64,000 nucleotides of DNA, taken from Chitinophagales bacterium (GTDB taxonomy: Bacteria; Bacteroidota; Bacteroidia; Chitinophagales; CAIOSU01). A model generated the notes under the pieces. It was given only the letters and a program-made list of their open reading frames with translations. It was not told where the DNA came from and made no database searches. The stretch lies in NCBI GenBank assembly GCA_040877935.1, contig JBBDNB010000044.1, forward strand, positions 1-64,000, in the 5' to 3' direction. The number at the start of each line of letters is the position of its first letter. Position 1 is the first letter of the stretch. Positions 27,431 to 35,932 of the stretch are shown here, piece by piece. The translations under genes and the position numbers were made by a program.

Positions 27431-27907
27431 ATGTACATAGAGGAAAATACCAAGGTGCATCAATTGATGGCCAAACGAGTAACTGTAGCCAAACCCGATA
27501 ATAAATTTTCTGAAGCACTGGAATTGTTTCAGACCTACAAATTGCGTCACTTACCAATAGTAGATGACAATGATGTCTTACTCGGTATTGTCAGTTCAAA
27601 CGATCTTTCTAAAAAGTTTGCTGAAGTAGCCATGCAAAAGGATGTGTTTACAAATGCTGATTTGAATAAAAATCTGAAGTTAGAGGATATAATGACTAGA
27701 AATGTAGTGACCATGCATCCGGATGATTTAATAAAAGACATGACCAAAATTCTGGATGAAAATAATATCAGCAGTGTACTTGTGACTGATGATGACAACA
27801 AAGTTGTTGGAATTGTTACCGATAAGGATTTGGTTCACTTTCTGAACCTCATCTTTAATCATATGGACAAACTTAGCAGGGGCTCTTTTGGAAGAGCGCA
27901 AGGTTAA
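27431..27907 (+). CDS. Tandem CBS-domain protein
   Basis: A 158-residue cytoplasmic protein made of two CBS motifs: residues ~12-65 (LMAKRVTVAKPDNKFSEALELFQTYKLRHLPIVDDNDVLLGIVSSNDL) and ~83-143 (DIMTRNVVTMHPDDLIKDMTKILDENNISSVLVTDDDNKVVGIVTDKDLV). A CBS pair (Bateman module) binds adenine nucleotides and often regulates a partner. No catalytic domain is attached. It follows the TPR lipoprotein and is followed by a strong terminator. Confidence 0.9.
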   Translation: MYIEENTKVHQLMAKRVTVAKPDNKFSEALELFQTYKLRHLPIVDDNDVLLGIVSSNDLSKKFAEVAMQKDVFTNADLNKNLKLEDIMTRNVVTMHPDDLIKDMTKILDENNISSVLVTDDDNKVVGIVTDKDLVHFLNLIFNHMDKLSRGSFGRAQG

Positions 27908-27930
27908 TACAGAACTTGCAAACAAATAGA

Positions 27931-27968
27931 AAACCGGTATTGAATGAATCAAATACCGGTTTTTTTTA
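27931..27968 (+). terminator. Rho-independent terminator after CBS gene
   Basis: Stem AAACCGGTATT (27931-27941) with AATACCGGTTT (27952-27962), an 11-bp perfect match with a 10-nt loop, followed by TTTTTATT. Confidence 0.9.
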
Positions 27969-28001
27969 TTGAGAAACCATGAAAATACATGCCTCAATTT
28001 T

Positions 28002-29492
28002 TTATTTCTCCCACAAATAATCCGAGTCCTTAATTTTTTTGCTTTTGTTCCAGAATTCAAAAGTGAAGCCCGGCCAAATAGAGGTGTTTTTGCCACTGCT
28101 GGTCATATACCAACTCATACAACCGCTGTTCCATATGGTGCTTTGCAGTTTGGTCTGGATATTTTCATTGAATTTTTGCTGTACCTCAGCTTTTACTTCC
28201 ATAGCCTTCACTTTTTTCCTGCGCGCTTTTTTAATGGCATCCATAATATAATTGACCTGCGCCTCAATCATAAACACCATGGAATTGTGACCAAGCCCTG
28301 TATTGGGGCCAATGATAAAATACAGGTTTGGAAATCCGTTTACGGTAGTGCCCATATATGCTTCAGGGCCATCTTGCCAGTATTTACCCAGCTCCAATCC
28401 ATTTTTACCAAACACTTTGAAATATTTGGGATATTCAGAAGCCATAAAACCGGTGCAATAAACAATGGCATCTACATCAATGGACTCATTTTTATCAGTT
28501 TTTAAACCATTTTCATAAATGGAAGCAATGGAATCTGTTATCACTTCTACATTGTCGCGTGTCAATGCAGGGTAGTAGTCATTGGAAAGCAATACCCTTT
28601 TGCAACCAAAGCTGTATTTGGGCTCCAGCTTTTTGCGCAGTTCCGGGTCTTTCACTTGCTTGCGCATATTTCTTATGGCAAATTTTTCCAGGAATTTTAT
28701 CAGGCGAGGTTTATAGACCATTGCAATAGCTGTCAATTCATTAATACCATAGATTACATTGCGGTATAAGCGCTGGATAAAAGGCATTTTTCTAAATAAA
28801 ACTTGCTCCAAAAGAAGCATTTCCCTATCGTGCTTGGGCATGATCCAGGCAGGAGTTCGCTGAAAGAGGTGAAGTTGTTTGGCCATTGGGGCAATTGCTG
28901 GAACAATCTGTATGGCACTGGCCCCCGTGCCGACTACGGCCACCTTTTTATCTTTTAAATCTACATCATGATTCCAGGATGAGGAATGAAAAGCTGCGCC
29001 CTTAAAACTTTCCTTTCCGGGTATGTCGGGTGTAACAGCCCTGTTCAACGGCCCCATTCCATTGATCCAAAAACGGCACTCCACTGGACTCTGGTTAGCA
29101 ATATCAACCAGCCAGATACCACTTTCTTCCTCGTATTTGCCGCCCATAACAGCGGCATTGAAGCGAATGTGTTTCAAGAGGTCGTATTTTTTTATACAGT
29201 GCTTCAGGTATTCAAATATTTCTTGTTGACCGGAAAACATGCGCTTCCATTTTGGGTTCAGTTCAAATGAAAAGGAGTAGAGGTGTGAAGAAACATCACA
29301 GGCGGCTCCGGGGTAGGTATTGTCGCGCCAGGTACCGCCAATTTCATCGGCTTTTTCCAGGATTACAAAATCCGTGATGCCCGCTTCGCGCAATTTAATA
29401 CCCATGCAAATACCGGCAAATCCACTGCCAATAATGGCTATTTCAAATTTACGGGCGGAATTCTTGTCTTTATTTTGATTTGTTTCTTGCAA
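28002..29492 (-). CDS. Flavin-containing (Baeyer-Villiger type) monooxygenase
   Basis: A 496-residue FAD- and NADPH-dependent monooxygenase. It has the FAD Rossmann motif IGSGFAGICMG (21-31), the Baeyer-Villiger fingerprint FKGAAFHSSSW (163-173, pattern FxGxxxHxxxW), and a second, NADPH, Rossmann motif VAVVGTGASAIQ near 186. These enzymes insert oxygen into ketones or oxidise soft nucleophiles. The start is TTG at 29492. The hydroxylase gene upstream in the same direction may act in the same pathway, perhaps on sterol-like or hopanoid-like compounds; this is inference. Confidence 0.88.
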   Translation of the reverse strand: MQETNQNKDKNSARKFEIAIIGSGFAGICMGIKLREAGITDFVILEKADEIGGTWRDNTYPGAACDVSSHLYSFSFELNPKWKRMFSGQQEIFEYLKHCIKKYDLLKHIRFNAAVMGGKYEEESGIWLVDIANQSPVECRFWINGMGPLNRAVTPDIPGKESFKGAAFHSSSWNHDVDLKDKKVAVVGTGASAIQIVPAIAPMAKQLHLFQRTPAWIMPKHDREMLLLEQVLFRKMPFIQRLYRNVIYGINELTAIAMVYKPRLIKFLEKFAIRNMRKQVKDPELRKKLEPKYSFGCKRVLLSNDYYPALTRDNVEVITDSIASIYENGLKTDKNESIDVDAIVYCTGFMASEYPKYFKVFGKNGLELGKYWQDGPEAYMGTTVNGFPNLYFIIGPNTGLGHNSMVFMIEAQVNYIMDAIKKARRKKVKAMEVKAEVQQKFNENIQTKLQSTIWNSGCMSWYMTSSGKNTSIWPGFTFEFWNKSKKIKDSDYLWEK

Positions 29493-29540
29493 TGTTTTGA
29501 TTTAAAATTTTAGTATAAAAATTAGTTCTTTACCAGTACC

Positions 29541-30335
29541 TTAAATATTTTTCAATTCAGGTTCCAATCCTTTTTCCATTCTTCTTTCCTGGATTTTGTC
29601 ATATGCTTTTTCATAACCTGGCACTTCAGTGTTCATCCACTTGTCCCACCAGCGGAAGTACAGTCCAAAATTGCCGTTGAACTTGCTGTGGTGCAGATTG
29701 TGATAGGTAGAAGTAGCCATCCATTTAAATATTGTGGTTTTTCTGAACCAGAGTGGTGCAATTTCATAACCGAGATGTCCGTAAACATTGATCACAAAAG
29801 CAATTACAGTAAAGGATAAGAGTGCATATTCGTGCATTGGGATACAAAAAGCCAGTACCCAGATAATGCCGCTCTGAATTACACCTTCCAGACCGCTGAA
29901 AGTATAAGAAGCCCAGGGACTTGGGTTTATAGAAAGGTGGTGGGTGAGGTGAAAGCGCTTGTACACCTTCTTTCCATGCATCCACCGGTGGGTCCAATAA
30001 AAATAGGTATCGTGGATGACCAATGCCAGGGCTACGCTTAATATTAGATAGAGCCATCCAAATTCATTTGCTTCAGAATATACCTGTGTGTATTGTCTTA
30101 CAGGGCTTGCCAGCAACAGGGCTCCACTTATTCCAAAGATCACCATGGTAGAAATGGAGTCTTTTACTTCACGGATAAAATCTTTTTTAGTGGCTGATTT
30201 ACTTTGGATTTTTTCTTTTGTAAAGCGGTCTTTCATTAAAAGATAAAATGGAATGAACGCCAAGCCCGCAATGGTAAAATAGCGAAGGCTGTTGAAAAAT
30301 GTTGCTCCCAGCCAACTTTGAATAAATGTTTCCAT
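29541..30335 (-). CDS. Sterol desaturase / fatty acid hydroxylase family protein
   Basis: A 264-residue membrane di-iron enzyme. Several hydrophobic helices surround the histidine clusters HDTYFYWTHRWMH, HLTHH and YHNLHH, which hold the two irons in the fatty-acid-hydroxylase superfamily (C-5 sterol desaturase, carotene hydroxylase, alkylglycerol monooxygenase). Exact substrate is not determinable. The 48-bp gap to the monooxygenase gene suggests an operon. A divergent 214-bp region with no recognised feature lies upstream. Confidence 0.87.
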   Translation of the reverse strand: METFIQSWLGATFFNSLRYFTIAGLAFIPFYLLMKDRFTKEKIQSKSATKKDFIREVKDSISTMVIFGISGALLLASPVRQYTQVYSEANEFGWLYLILSVALALVIHDTYFYWTHRWMHGKKVYKRFHLTHHLSINPSPWASYTFSGLEGVIQSGIIWVLAFCIPMHEYALLSFTVIAFVINVYGHLGYEIAPLWFRKTTIFKWMATSTYHNLHHSKFNGNFGLYFRWWDKWMNTEVPGYEKAYDKIQERRMEKGLEPELKNI

Positions 30336-30552
30336 GATTATTAATTGGTTTACGCCAAAAATAAGACTTGTAACAGCAGCAGACGTTTACATTTGTTAAT
30401 TAATTTAATGAATATAGCATTGTGCATCTTTCCAAGAATAATATTTCTGTTTTATGGCATTCTGAGCAATAAATAATTTCCGAGCTCAGATTAATAACAA
30501 TTAACACAATACATAGTACCTTTTTCTCTGTAAAATACTTATATTCGAATTG

Positions 30553-30969
30553 ATGCAGAAAGTCATTTCCATATTTTTTACTCTACTGTTGTTGCTCAGC
30601 AACATAAGCCTTACAATGGCCACGCACTATTGCGCAGGTTTTGTGGTGAAATCTCAGCTCATGCTGGGCAAAGGTGATTTGGATTGCGGCATGCACAAAG
30701 TAAAAGAGGAATGCCCATTTCATTCGGATACTAAAGAACGCATCAATAAAGTACCTTGCTGCGAAAATGAATACCTCACGGTAGAGCTAAAAGAGGATTT
30801 TAACCAAACGATTCAGAAGCTCAATTTTGATATTGATTTTGTGCAGGCTTTTGCCCAAAGTAAGAGTGAAAAATATTTCCCGGAATTAATCTTTCCACAA
30901 TACGGTAATTACTACCCGCCCCCACTGGACAAAGACATACAGGTGCTTTTCCAGACCTTCTTAATTTGA
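30553..30969 (+). CDS. HYC_CC_PP family exported protein
   Basis: About 138 residues from ATG 30553. A signal peptide (IFFTLLLLLSNISLTMA) precedes the marks that name the family: HYCAG near residue 27, a CC pair (VPCCENE near 72), and a C-terminal YYPPP motif. The cysteines and His suggest metal binding. In Bacteroidota this protein commonly heads copper or heavy-metal efflux clusters, as here, just before cusA. The stop codon TGA is part of the first unit of a repeat array. Confidence 0.75.
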   Translation: MQKVISIFFTLLLLLSNISLTMATHYCAGFVVKSQLMLGKGDLDCGMHKVKEECPFHSDTKERINKVPCCENEYLTVELKEDFNQTIQKLNFDIDFVQAFAQSKSEKYFPELIFPQYGNYYPPPLDKDIQVLFQTFLI

Positions 30970-31060
30970 TTTTGCTGATTTTTTAATTTGCTAATGTGCT
31001 GTTCATACAAGTTTTGAACATCGGCACATCAAGTCATTAATTCATCAGCAAATCTGAATT
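30964..31060. repeat. 8-bp degenerate repeat (family B), inverted pair without gene
   Basis: Left part 30964-31002 runs TGATTTTGC, TGATTTTT, TAATTTGC, TAATGTGC. The right part (31024-31058), read on the other strand, runs AGATTTGC, TGATGAAT, TAATGACT, TGATGTGC. Both match the family B units at 39273-39375 and face each other around a short centre with GTTCA/TGAAC. The array fills the spacer between HYC_CC_PP and cusA and supplies the stop codon of the former. Confidence 0.75.
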
Positions 31061-34000
31061 ATGCTCAATAAAATCATAAAATATTTTCTGGATAATAAGC
31101 TGGTAACATCGCTTATTTTGCTGGGCTTTATTGCCTGGGGAATTGTTACTGCACCTTTTGGCTGGCAGCTTGGGGCATTGCCCTCCGATCCTGTTCCTGT
31201 GGATGCCATCCCTGATATTGGCGAAAACCAGCAAATCGTATTTACCGAGTGGCAGGGACGATCGCCACAGGATATAGAAGATCAGATTTCTTATCCGCTT
31301 ACCACCTATTTGCTGGGGATACCGGGGGTGAAATCCATTCGCAGTTCGTCCATTTTTGGATTTTCCAGCATCTACATCATTTTTAAGGAAGATATTGAAT
31401 TTTACTGGTCGCGTTCGCGAATTCTAGAAAAACTCAATTCATTGCCGAAAGACATCCTGCCCGATGGGGTGCAACCTACATTGGGACCTGATGCAACTGC
31501 GCTTGGTCAGATTTATTGGTACACCATTGAAGGACGCGACAAAGATGGAAATCCTACGGGCGGATGGGATTTACACGAAATACGCACAGTTCAGGATTTT
31601 TACGTAAAATATGGGCTCAATGCTACGGATGGGGTTTCTGAAGTGGCATCTATCGGTGGTTTTGTAAAGGAATACCAAATTGATGTAAATCCCGATGCAC
31701 TGAAATCCTATAATATTCCGCTGCACAAAGTGATGCAGGCCGTTCAAAAATCCAATAGGGATGTGGGCGCCAAAACCATAGAGATCAATCAGGCTGAATA
31801 TTTGGTGCGCGGACTGGGTTACATCAAAAAATTAGAAGACATTGAAAAAGCAGTGGTAGATGTGCAGGACAATGTCCCCATTCGCATAAAAGATGTCGCG
31901 AAAGTGAGTTTGGGTCCCGCTACCCGCAGAGGTGCCCTTGATAAAGGAGGAGCCGAAGTAGTTGGGGGAGTGGTCGTTGCCCGCTATGGAGCCAATCCGC
32001 TGGAAGTCATCAATAATGTGAAAGACAAGATCGAGGAAATCTCGCCCGGATTGCCCAAAAAGACACTTGCCAATGGTACGGAAAGCCAGTTGACCATTGT
32101 GCCTTTCTACGATCGATCCGGCCTGATTTATGAAACTTTGGGAACACTAGAGGAAGCATTGTCCCTGCAAATTTTGATTGTCATTTTGGTGGTAATTGTA
32201 ATGGTCTATAATTTACGCGCCTCACTGCTCATTTCCACACTTTTGCCTTTGGCCATTTTGATGGTCTTTATCGCCATGCGCTATTTTGGTGTAGATGCCA
32301 ATATTGTGGCCTTATCGGGTATTGCTATTGCCATTGGTACTATGGTGGATTTGGGGGTAATTCTTTCGGAGAATATTTTGAAGAAGTTAAATGAAATAGA
32401 TGGAGATACAGTTGAAATAAATGGAAATAATGTTGAAAAAAGTGGAAATATATCAGATGAAATAGATGGAAATACTGTTGAAATAGATGGGGAATCCAAG
32501 ACATCCTATTACCAAAAAATTAAAGTAGCGGTTTATGAAGGTTCTGCTGAGGTGAGTTCTGCTATACTCACTGCCGTATCTACCACTATTGTGAGTTTTA
32601 TTCCGGTATTTACGCTTCAGGCAGCCGAAGGAAAGCTTTTTGGCCCGCTGGCTTATACCAAAACATTTGCATTGATAGCGGCTCTTATCGTAGCACTTTT
32701 TATTATGCCCATGTTGGCGCACTGGTTTTTTGGACTTAGAATCAATCACAATAAAATCAAAAACGGATTGAATATTGCGCTCCTGCCTCTGGGTATTCTT
32801 TGCCTTGTTTTCGGGCAAATTTGGGCTGGGGTAATTCTTTTGGCTTTTGGCCTTGTGGGGTTGTTGAAATGGTTTTTGTTTGAAAAGCTAGAAGTTGGAA
32901 ATGAGAAGTTAGAAGATAGAAAAGAGAAGTTAGAAGATAGAAGTTGGAAGTTAGAGGCTAAAAATTGGGGCTATTGGCTATTGGAAAATGCTGAGATATT
33001 TATTGTTGCATTTGCTGTTTTATGGTTATTGGCTAAATATTGGTTGCCGCTTGGTGCCGGTAAAAGTCTAATGCTCAATGCTGTTTTCGTCTCGCTTTTG
33101 GTTGGACTGATTTTAGGGTCATTCATCTTGCTGGAATATTTCTACAAAAGCATTTTAAAATGGTGCCTAAATCACAAAATTCTATTCCTTTCCTTGCCTT
33201 CCTTTTTGATTCTTTTGGGCGCGGTAATTTGGTTGGGGTTCAATACAATATTCGGTTTTGTAGCCAAGGGCACAGATAAATTGGGCTGGGAGATCAGTCA
33301 GACAAAAACATGGTCTGCACTTGCGCATACATTTCCGGGAATGGGAAAGGAATTTATGCCATCGCTCAGCGAGGGAAGTTTTTTGCTAATGCCTACTTCT
33401 ATGCCACATTCGGGTATGGAGTACAACCTGAAAGTACTGGGGCAGATGGATATGCTGCTCAACAGTATCCCTGAAGTGGAAATGGTAGTTGGTAAACTCG
33501 GCAGGGTGGAGTCCGCACTCGATCCTGCGCCAATTTCTATGTATGAAAACATCATCAATTACAAACCGGAGTATATAGTCGGTGAAGATGGAAGGAGGGA
33601 AAGGTTTGAAATCAATGAGCATGGAGATTTTGTGTTGAACGATGTTTGGATAAAGAGAGAAAATGTAGAAATAAGTGGAAATAAGGCGGATGAAAAGGGA
33701 AGTAAAGTTGAAATAAGTAGAAATAAGGTGGATGAAAAAGGGGATAAGGTTGAGGTAGATGGTAATAAAACAGAAATAAATAGAAATAAGGTAGAAACAA
33801 ATGGAGCAGAGGTGTTTTTTGATGCCGATGCTTATGTATTTGTAAACAAAGAAGGTGAGGAGTTTTCGGGGAAAGTTCAAGACAAATTATTTCAATCTAT
33901 TTCCAATTCCTTCCATTTATTTCTATTAAAAAATAACAATGGCAATTTCTTCCGAAACTGGCGTCCTCACATCAAATCGCCCGATGATATTTGGGAGGAA

Positions 34001-35263
34001 ATCGTGAAAGTGACCAAAATTCCAGGAGTTACTTCTGCACCAAAACTGCAGCCCATTGAAACGCGAATTGTCATGCTGCAAACAGGTATGCGCGCACCTA
34101 TGGGAATCAAAGTCTATGGCCCTGATCTCAAAACCATTGAGGATTTCGGTATGCGCCTGGAAGGAATTCTCAAGGAAGTGGCTTCCGTAAAATCAGAAGC
34201 GGTTTTTGCAGATAGAATAGTAGGAAAACCCTATTTGCACATCAATATCAATAGAGATGAAATTGCCCGCTACGGGTTGAATATTGAGGATGTGCAACAG
34301 ACCATAGAAACAGCCATTGGCGGAATGAAAATCACCTCTACGGTAGAAGGAAGGGAGCGTTTTCCGGTCAGGGTACGCTATCCCCGTGAATTGCGCAGTA
34401 GTCCCGAAGCCATAGGAAACATATTGATGGCAAGTTCCAATGGAGAACAAGTTCCGCTTAAACAATTGGTGGATATTGAATACGAGCGCGGTCCACAGGC
34501 CATCAAAAGTGAAGAGACTTTTTTGGTGGGCTATGTGCTGTTCGACAAACGGGATGGCTTTTCCGAAGTAGGGGTGGTAAATGATGCACAAAAAGCCATT
34601 CAGGAAAAAATTGATGCTGGAGAACTGGATGTGCCAAAAGGAGTCAGGTATAAATTTTCTGGCAGCTACGAAAATCAGGTGAGGGCGGAAAAACGCCTGT
34701 CTATAATTATTCCGGTGGTTTTGGCCATTGTGTTCCTCATTCTCTATTTCCAGTTCAGCTCGGTTACAACCTCCCTAATGGTATATGCTGGCATTGCTAT
34801 GGCTTTTAGCGGAGGTTTTATGATGCTTTGGCTTTACGGTCAAAACTGGTTTGTAGATTTTTCCGTTTTCGGAGCCAATCTGCGAGACCTGTTCCAAATG
34901 CAGACGGTCAATTTGAGTGTGGCAGTCTGGGTTGGATTTATCGCCTTGTTTGGCCTTGCTACGGATGACGGGGTCTTGATGGCCACTTATTTGGATCAGA
35001 GTTTTAAAAGAAACAAAACCGATAACATAAAAGGAATAAGGTCTGCGGTGATCGAGGCCGGACAAAAGAGAATCAAACCGGCTGTGATGACTTCGGCTAC
35101 TACCATTATTGCTTTATTGCCCATTCTCACTTCAACAGGTCGTGGTGCTGATATTATGGTGCCCATGGCCATTCCTGCTTTTGGGGGGATGATCTTTGCC
35201 GCCATTACTTATTTTGTCGTGCCCGTGCTGTATTGTTGGAGGGAGGAGGTTAAAATGAAATAG
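31061..35263 (+). CDS. cusA: CusA/CzcA family heavy-metal efflux RND transporter with repeat inserts
   Basis: A 1400-residue inner-membrane RND pump of the copper/silver (HME) type, exporting metal through a CusB adaptor and outer-membrane channel. Visible: N-terminal helix and VDAIPDIGENQQIVFTEW, SIRSSSIFGFSSIYIIF, RGALDKGG, central helices with VALSGIAIAIGTMVDLGVI, and the second half (GIKVYGPDLKTIEDFG, VPKGVRYKFSGSYENQ, ATDDGVLMATYL). It is much longer than the ~1050-residue norm. There are extra helices around 570-720 and three repeat-coded hydrophilic inserts at residues ~444-478, ~609-637 and ~868-917. The inserts keep the frame because their periods are multiples of three. The stop codon lies in the next array. 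Confidence 0.9.
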   Translation: MLNKIIKYFLDNKLVTSLILLGFIAWGIVTAPFGWQLGALPSDPVPVDAIPDIGENQQIVFTEWQGRSPQDIEDQISYPLTTYLLGIPGVKSIRSSSIFGFSSIYIIFKEDIEFYWSRSRILEKLNSLPKDILPDGVQPTLGPDATALGQIYWYTIEGRDKDGNPTGGWDLHEIRTVQDFYVKYGLNATDGVSEVASIGGFVKEYQIDVNPDALKSYNIPLHKVMQAVQKSNRDVGAKTIEINQAEYLVRGLGYIKKLEDIEKAVVDVQDNVPIRIKDVAKVSLGPATRRGALDKGGAEVVGGVVVARYGANPLEVINNVKDKIEEISPGLPKKTLANGTESQLTIVPFYDRSGLIYETLGTLEEALSLQILIVILVVIVMVYNLRASLLISTLLPLAILMVFIAMRYFGVDANIVALSGIAIAIGTMVDLGVILSENILKKLNEIDGDTVEINGNNVEKSGNISDEIDGNTVEIDGESKTSYYQKIKVAVYEGSAEVSSAILTAVSTTIVSFIPVFTLQAAEGKLFGPLAYTKTFALIAALIVALFIMPMLAHWFFGLRINHNKIKNGLNIALLPLGILCLVFGQIWAGVILLAFGLVGLLKWFLFEKLEVGNEKLEDRKEKLEDRSWKLEAKNWGYWLLENAEIFIVAFAVLWLLAKYWLPLGAGKSLMLNAVFVSLLVGLILGSFILLEYFYKSILKWCLNHKILFLSLPSFLILLGAVIWLGFNTIFGFVAKGTDKLGWEISQTKTWSALAHTFPGMGKEFMPSLSEGSFLLMPTSMPHSGMEYNLKVLGQMDMLLNSIPEVEMVVGKLGRVESALDPAPISMYENIINYKPEYIVGEDGRRERFEINEHGDFVLNDVWIKRENVEISGNKADEKGSKVEISRNKVDEKGDKVEVDGNKTEINRNKVETNGAEVFFDADAYVFVNKEGEEFSGKVQDKLFQSISNSFHLFLLKNNNGNFFRNWRPHIKSPDDIWEEIVKVTKIPGVTSAPKLQPIETRIVMLQTGMRAPMGIKVYGPDLKTIEDFGMRLEGILKEVASVKSEAVFADRIVGKPYLHININRDEIARYGLNIEDVQQTIETAIGGMKITSTVEGRERFPVRVRYPRELRSSPEAIGNILMASSNGEQVPLKQLVDIEYERGPQAIKSEETFLVGYVLFDKRDGFSEVGVVNDAQKAIQEKIDAGELDVPKGVRYKFSGSYENQVRAEKRLSIIIPVVLAIVFLILYFQFSSVTTSLMVYAGIAMAFSGGFMMLWLYGQNWFVDFSVFGANLRDLFQMQTVNLSVAVWVGFIALFGLATDDGVLMATYLDQSFKRNKTDNIKGIRSAVIEAGQKRIKPAVMTSATTIIALLPILTSTGRGADIMVPMAIPAFGGMIFAAITYFVVPVLYCWREEVKMK
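32391..32496 (+). repeat. Family A repeat array inside cusA (insert a)
   Basis: Units such as TGGAGATACAG, TTGAAATAAA, TGGAAATAATG alternate 11 and 10 bp, giving 21-bp dimers and one 24-bp unit. Read in the cusA frame this is a heptapeptide repeat (EIDGDTV, EINGNNV, EKSGNIS, ...). It sits between two transmembrane segments of the pump. No inverted partner was seen next to it. Confidence 0.8.
32887..32970 (+). repeat. 7-bp repeat array (family D) inside cusA (insert b)
   Basis: Twelve 7-bp units of GTTAGAA type (GCTAGAA, GTTGGAA, ATGAGAA, GTTAGAA, GATAGAA ...) form four 21-bp blocks. In frame they encode KLEVGNE, KLEDRKE, KLEDRSW, KLEAKNW, a charged heptad stretch that could be helical. The following DNA (GGCTATTGGCTATTGG) continues a 7-bp rhythm for a short way. 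Confidence 0.8.
33664..33810 (+). repeat. Family A repeat array inside cusA (insert c), forward
   Basis: About 14 units of 10 or 11 bp (TGGAAATAAGG, TAGAAATAAG, TTGAAATAAG and variants), mean near 10.5 bp. In frame they encode seven heptapeptides: VEISGNK, ADEKGSK, VEISRNK, VDEKGDK, VEVDGNK, TEINRNK, VETNGAE. The segment is in a periplasmic part of the pump. An inverted copy of the same family follows at 33889-33928. Confidence 0.85.
33889..33928 (-). repeat. Family A repeat inside cusA, inverted copy
   Basis: Read on the reverse strand: TAGAAATAAA, TGGAAGGAAT, TGGAAATAGA, TTGAAAT. It faces the forward array at 33664-33810 across 78 bp. In the cusA frame it encodes a Phe/Ser-rich stretch (FQSISNSFHLFLL) with no heptad pattern. 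Confidence 0.75.
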
Positions 35264-35495
35264 GTAGAAGTAAATGGAAATATGTGGAGGTATTGTTGAA
35301 ATAGATTGAAATATGATGGAAATAGGTGGGAGGATGGTTGAAATAAATGGAGATAATTGGAAATATGATGGAAATAAGTGGAAGTATGGTTGAAATAGGT
35401 AGAAGTATATGGAAATATGTGGAGGTGTTGTTGAAATAGAAGGAAATATGGTGGGGATAAATGGAGATATGATTGAAATAAGTAGGAAAATAGAG
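35254..35495 (+). repeat. Family A repeat array between cusA and four-helix-bundle gene
   Basis: About 22 units of 10 or 11 bp, mostly TGGAAATAxG, TTGAAATAGA and TGGAGATAxx, with a mean period of about 10.5 bp. The first unit (TGAAATAGG) contains the cusA stop codon. No open frame of use runs through it. It is the left arm of a module whose right arm is the inverted copy at 35937-35983. Confidence 0.9.
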
Positions 35496-35548
35496 AGATT
35501 ATTGTTAATTAAATATGATTATTCTTAAACCATCAAAATTTATTTAAA

Positions 35549-35932
35549 ATGAAACAGTCAAATTACATTACGCTAAAGGATTTAGAAGTTTATCAGTTGA
35601 GCAGAAAGCTTTCTGCACTTGCATGGGAAATATATTCAAAGCTGAATTACGAGCAGAAGAAAATTATTGGAGATCAATTTATCAGGTCGGCAGATTCAGT
35701 AGGAGCTAATATTGCAGAAGGCTATGCCCGCTACCATTACCTCGAAAAAGTCCGCTTTTATCACTTTTCCAGAGGTTCGCTTTCTGAAGCAGTACAACAC
35801 TGGGCAGAGCTGATGCTGGAAAGGGCTATTATCAATCAAAGTGCATTTGATTCGATCAGTGAAATTCACAAACCATTAGAAGTAAAGCTCAATAATTTCA
35901 TTGCAGCTACTCTAAAAAACAAAAAGAGATGA
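35549..35932 (+). CDS. Four-helix-bundle protein (23S rRNA IVS family), copy 1
   Basis: A 127-residue all-helical protein of the TIGR02436 / S23 family, named for open frames in 23S rRNA intervening sequences. Diagnostic: LEVYQLSRKLSALAWEIY in helix 1 and the SVGANIAEGYAR signature (GANI at 52-55). Structural relatives include Avd, the accessory protein of diversity-generating retroelements; no reverse transcriptase is seen here. Biochemical role is unknown. The gene lies between cusA and cusC, preceded by a long family A array; its stop overlaps the cusC start (ATGA). The right arm of the array lies in the first codons of cusC. Confidence 0.9.
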   Translation: MKQSNYITLKDLEVYQLSRKLSALAWEIYSKLNYEQKKIIGDQFIRSADSVGANIAEGYARYHYLEKVRFYHFSRGSLSEAVQHWAELMLERAIINQSAFDSISEIHKPLEVKLNNFIAATLKNKKR

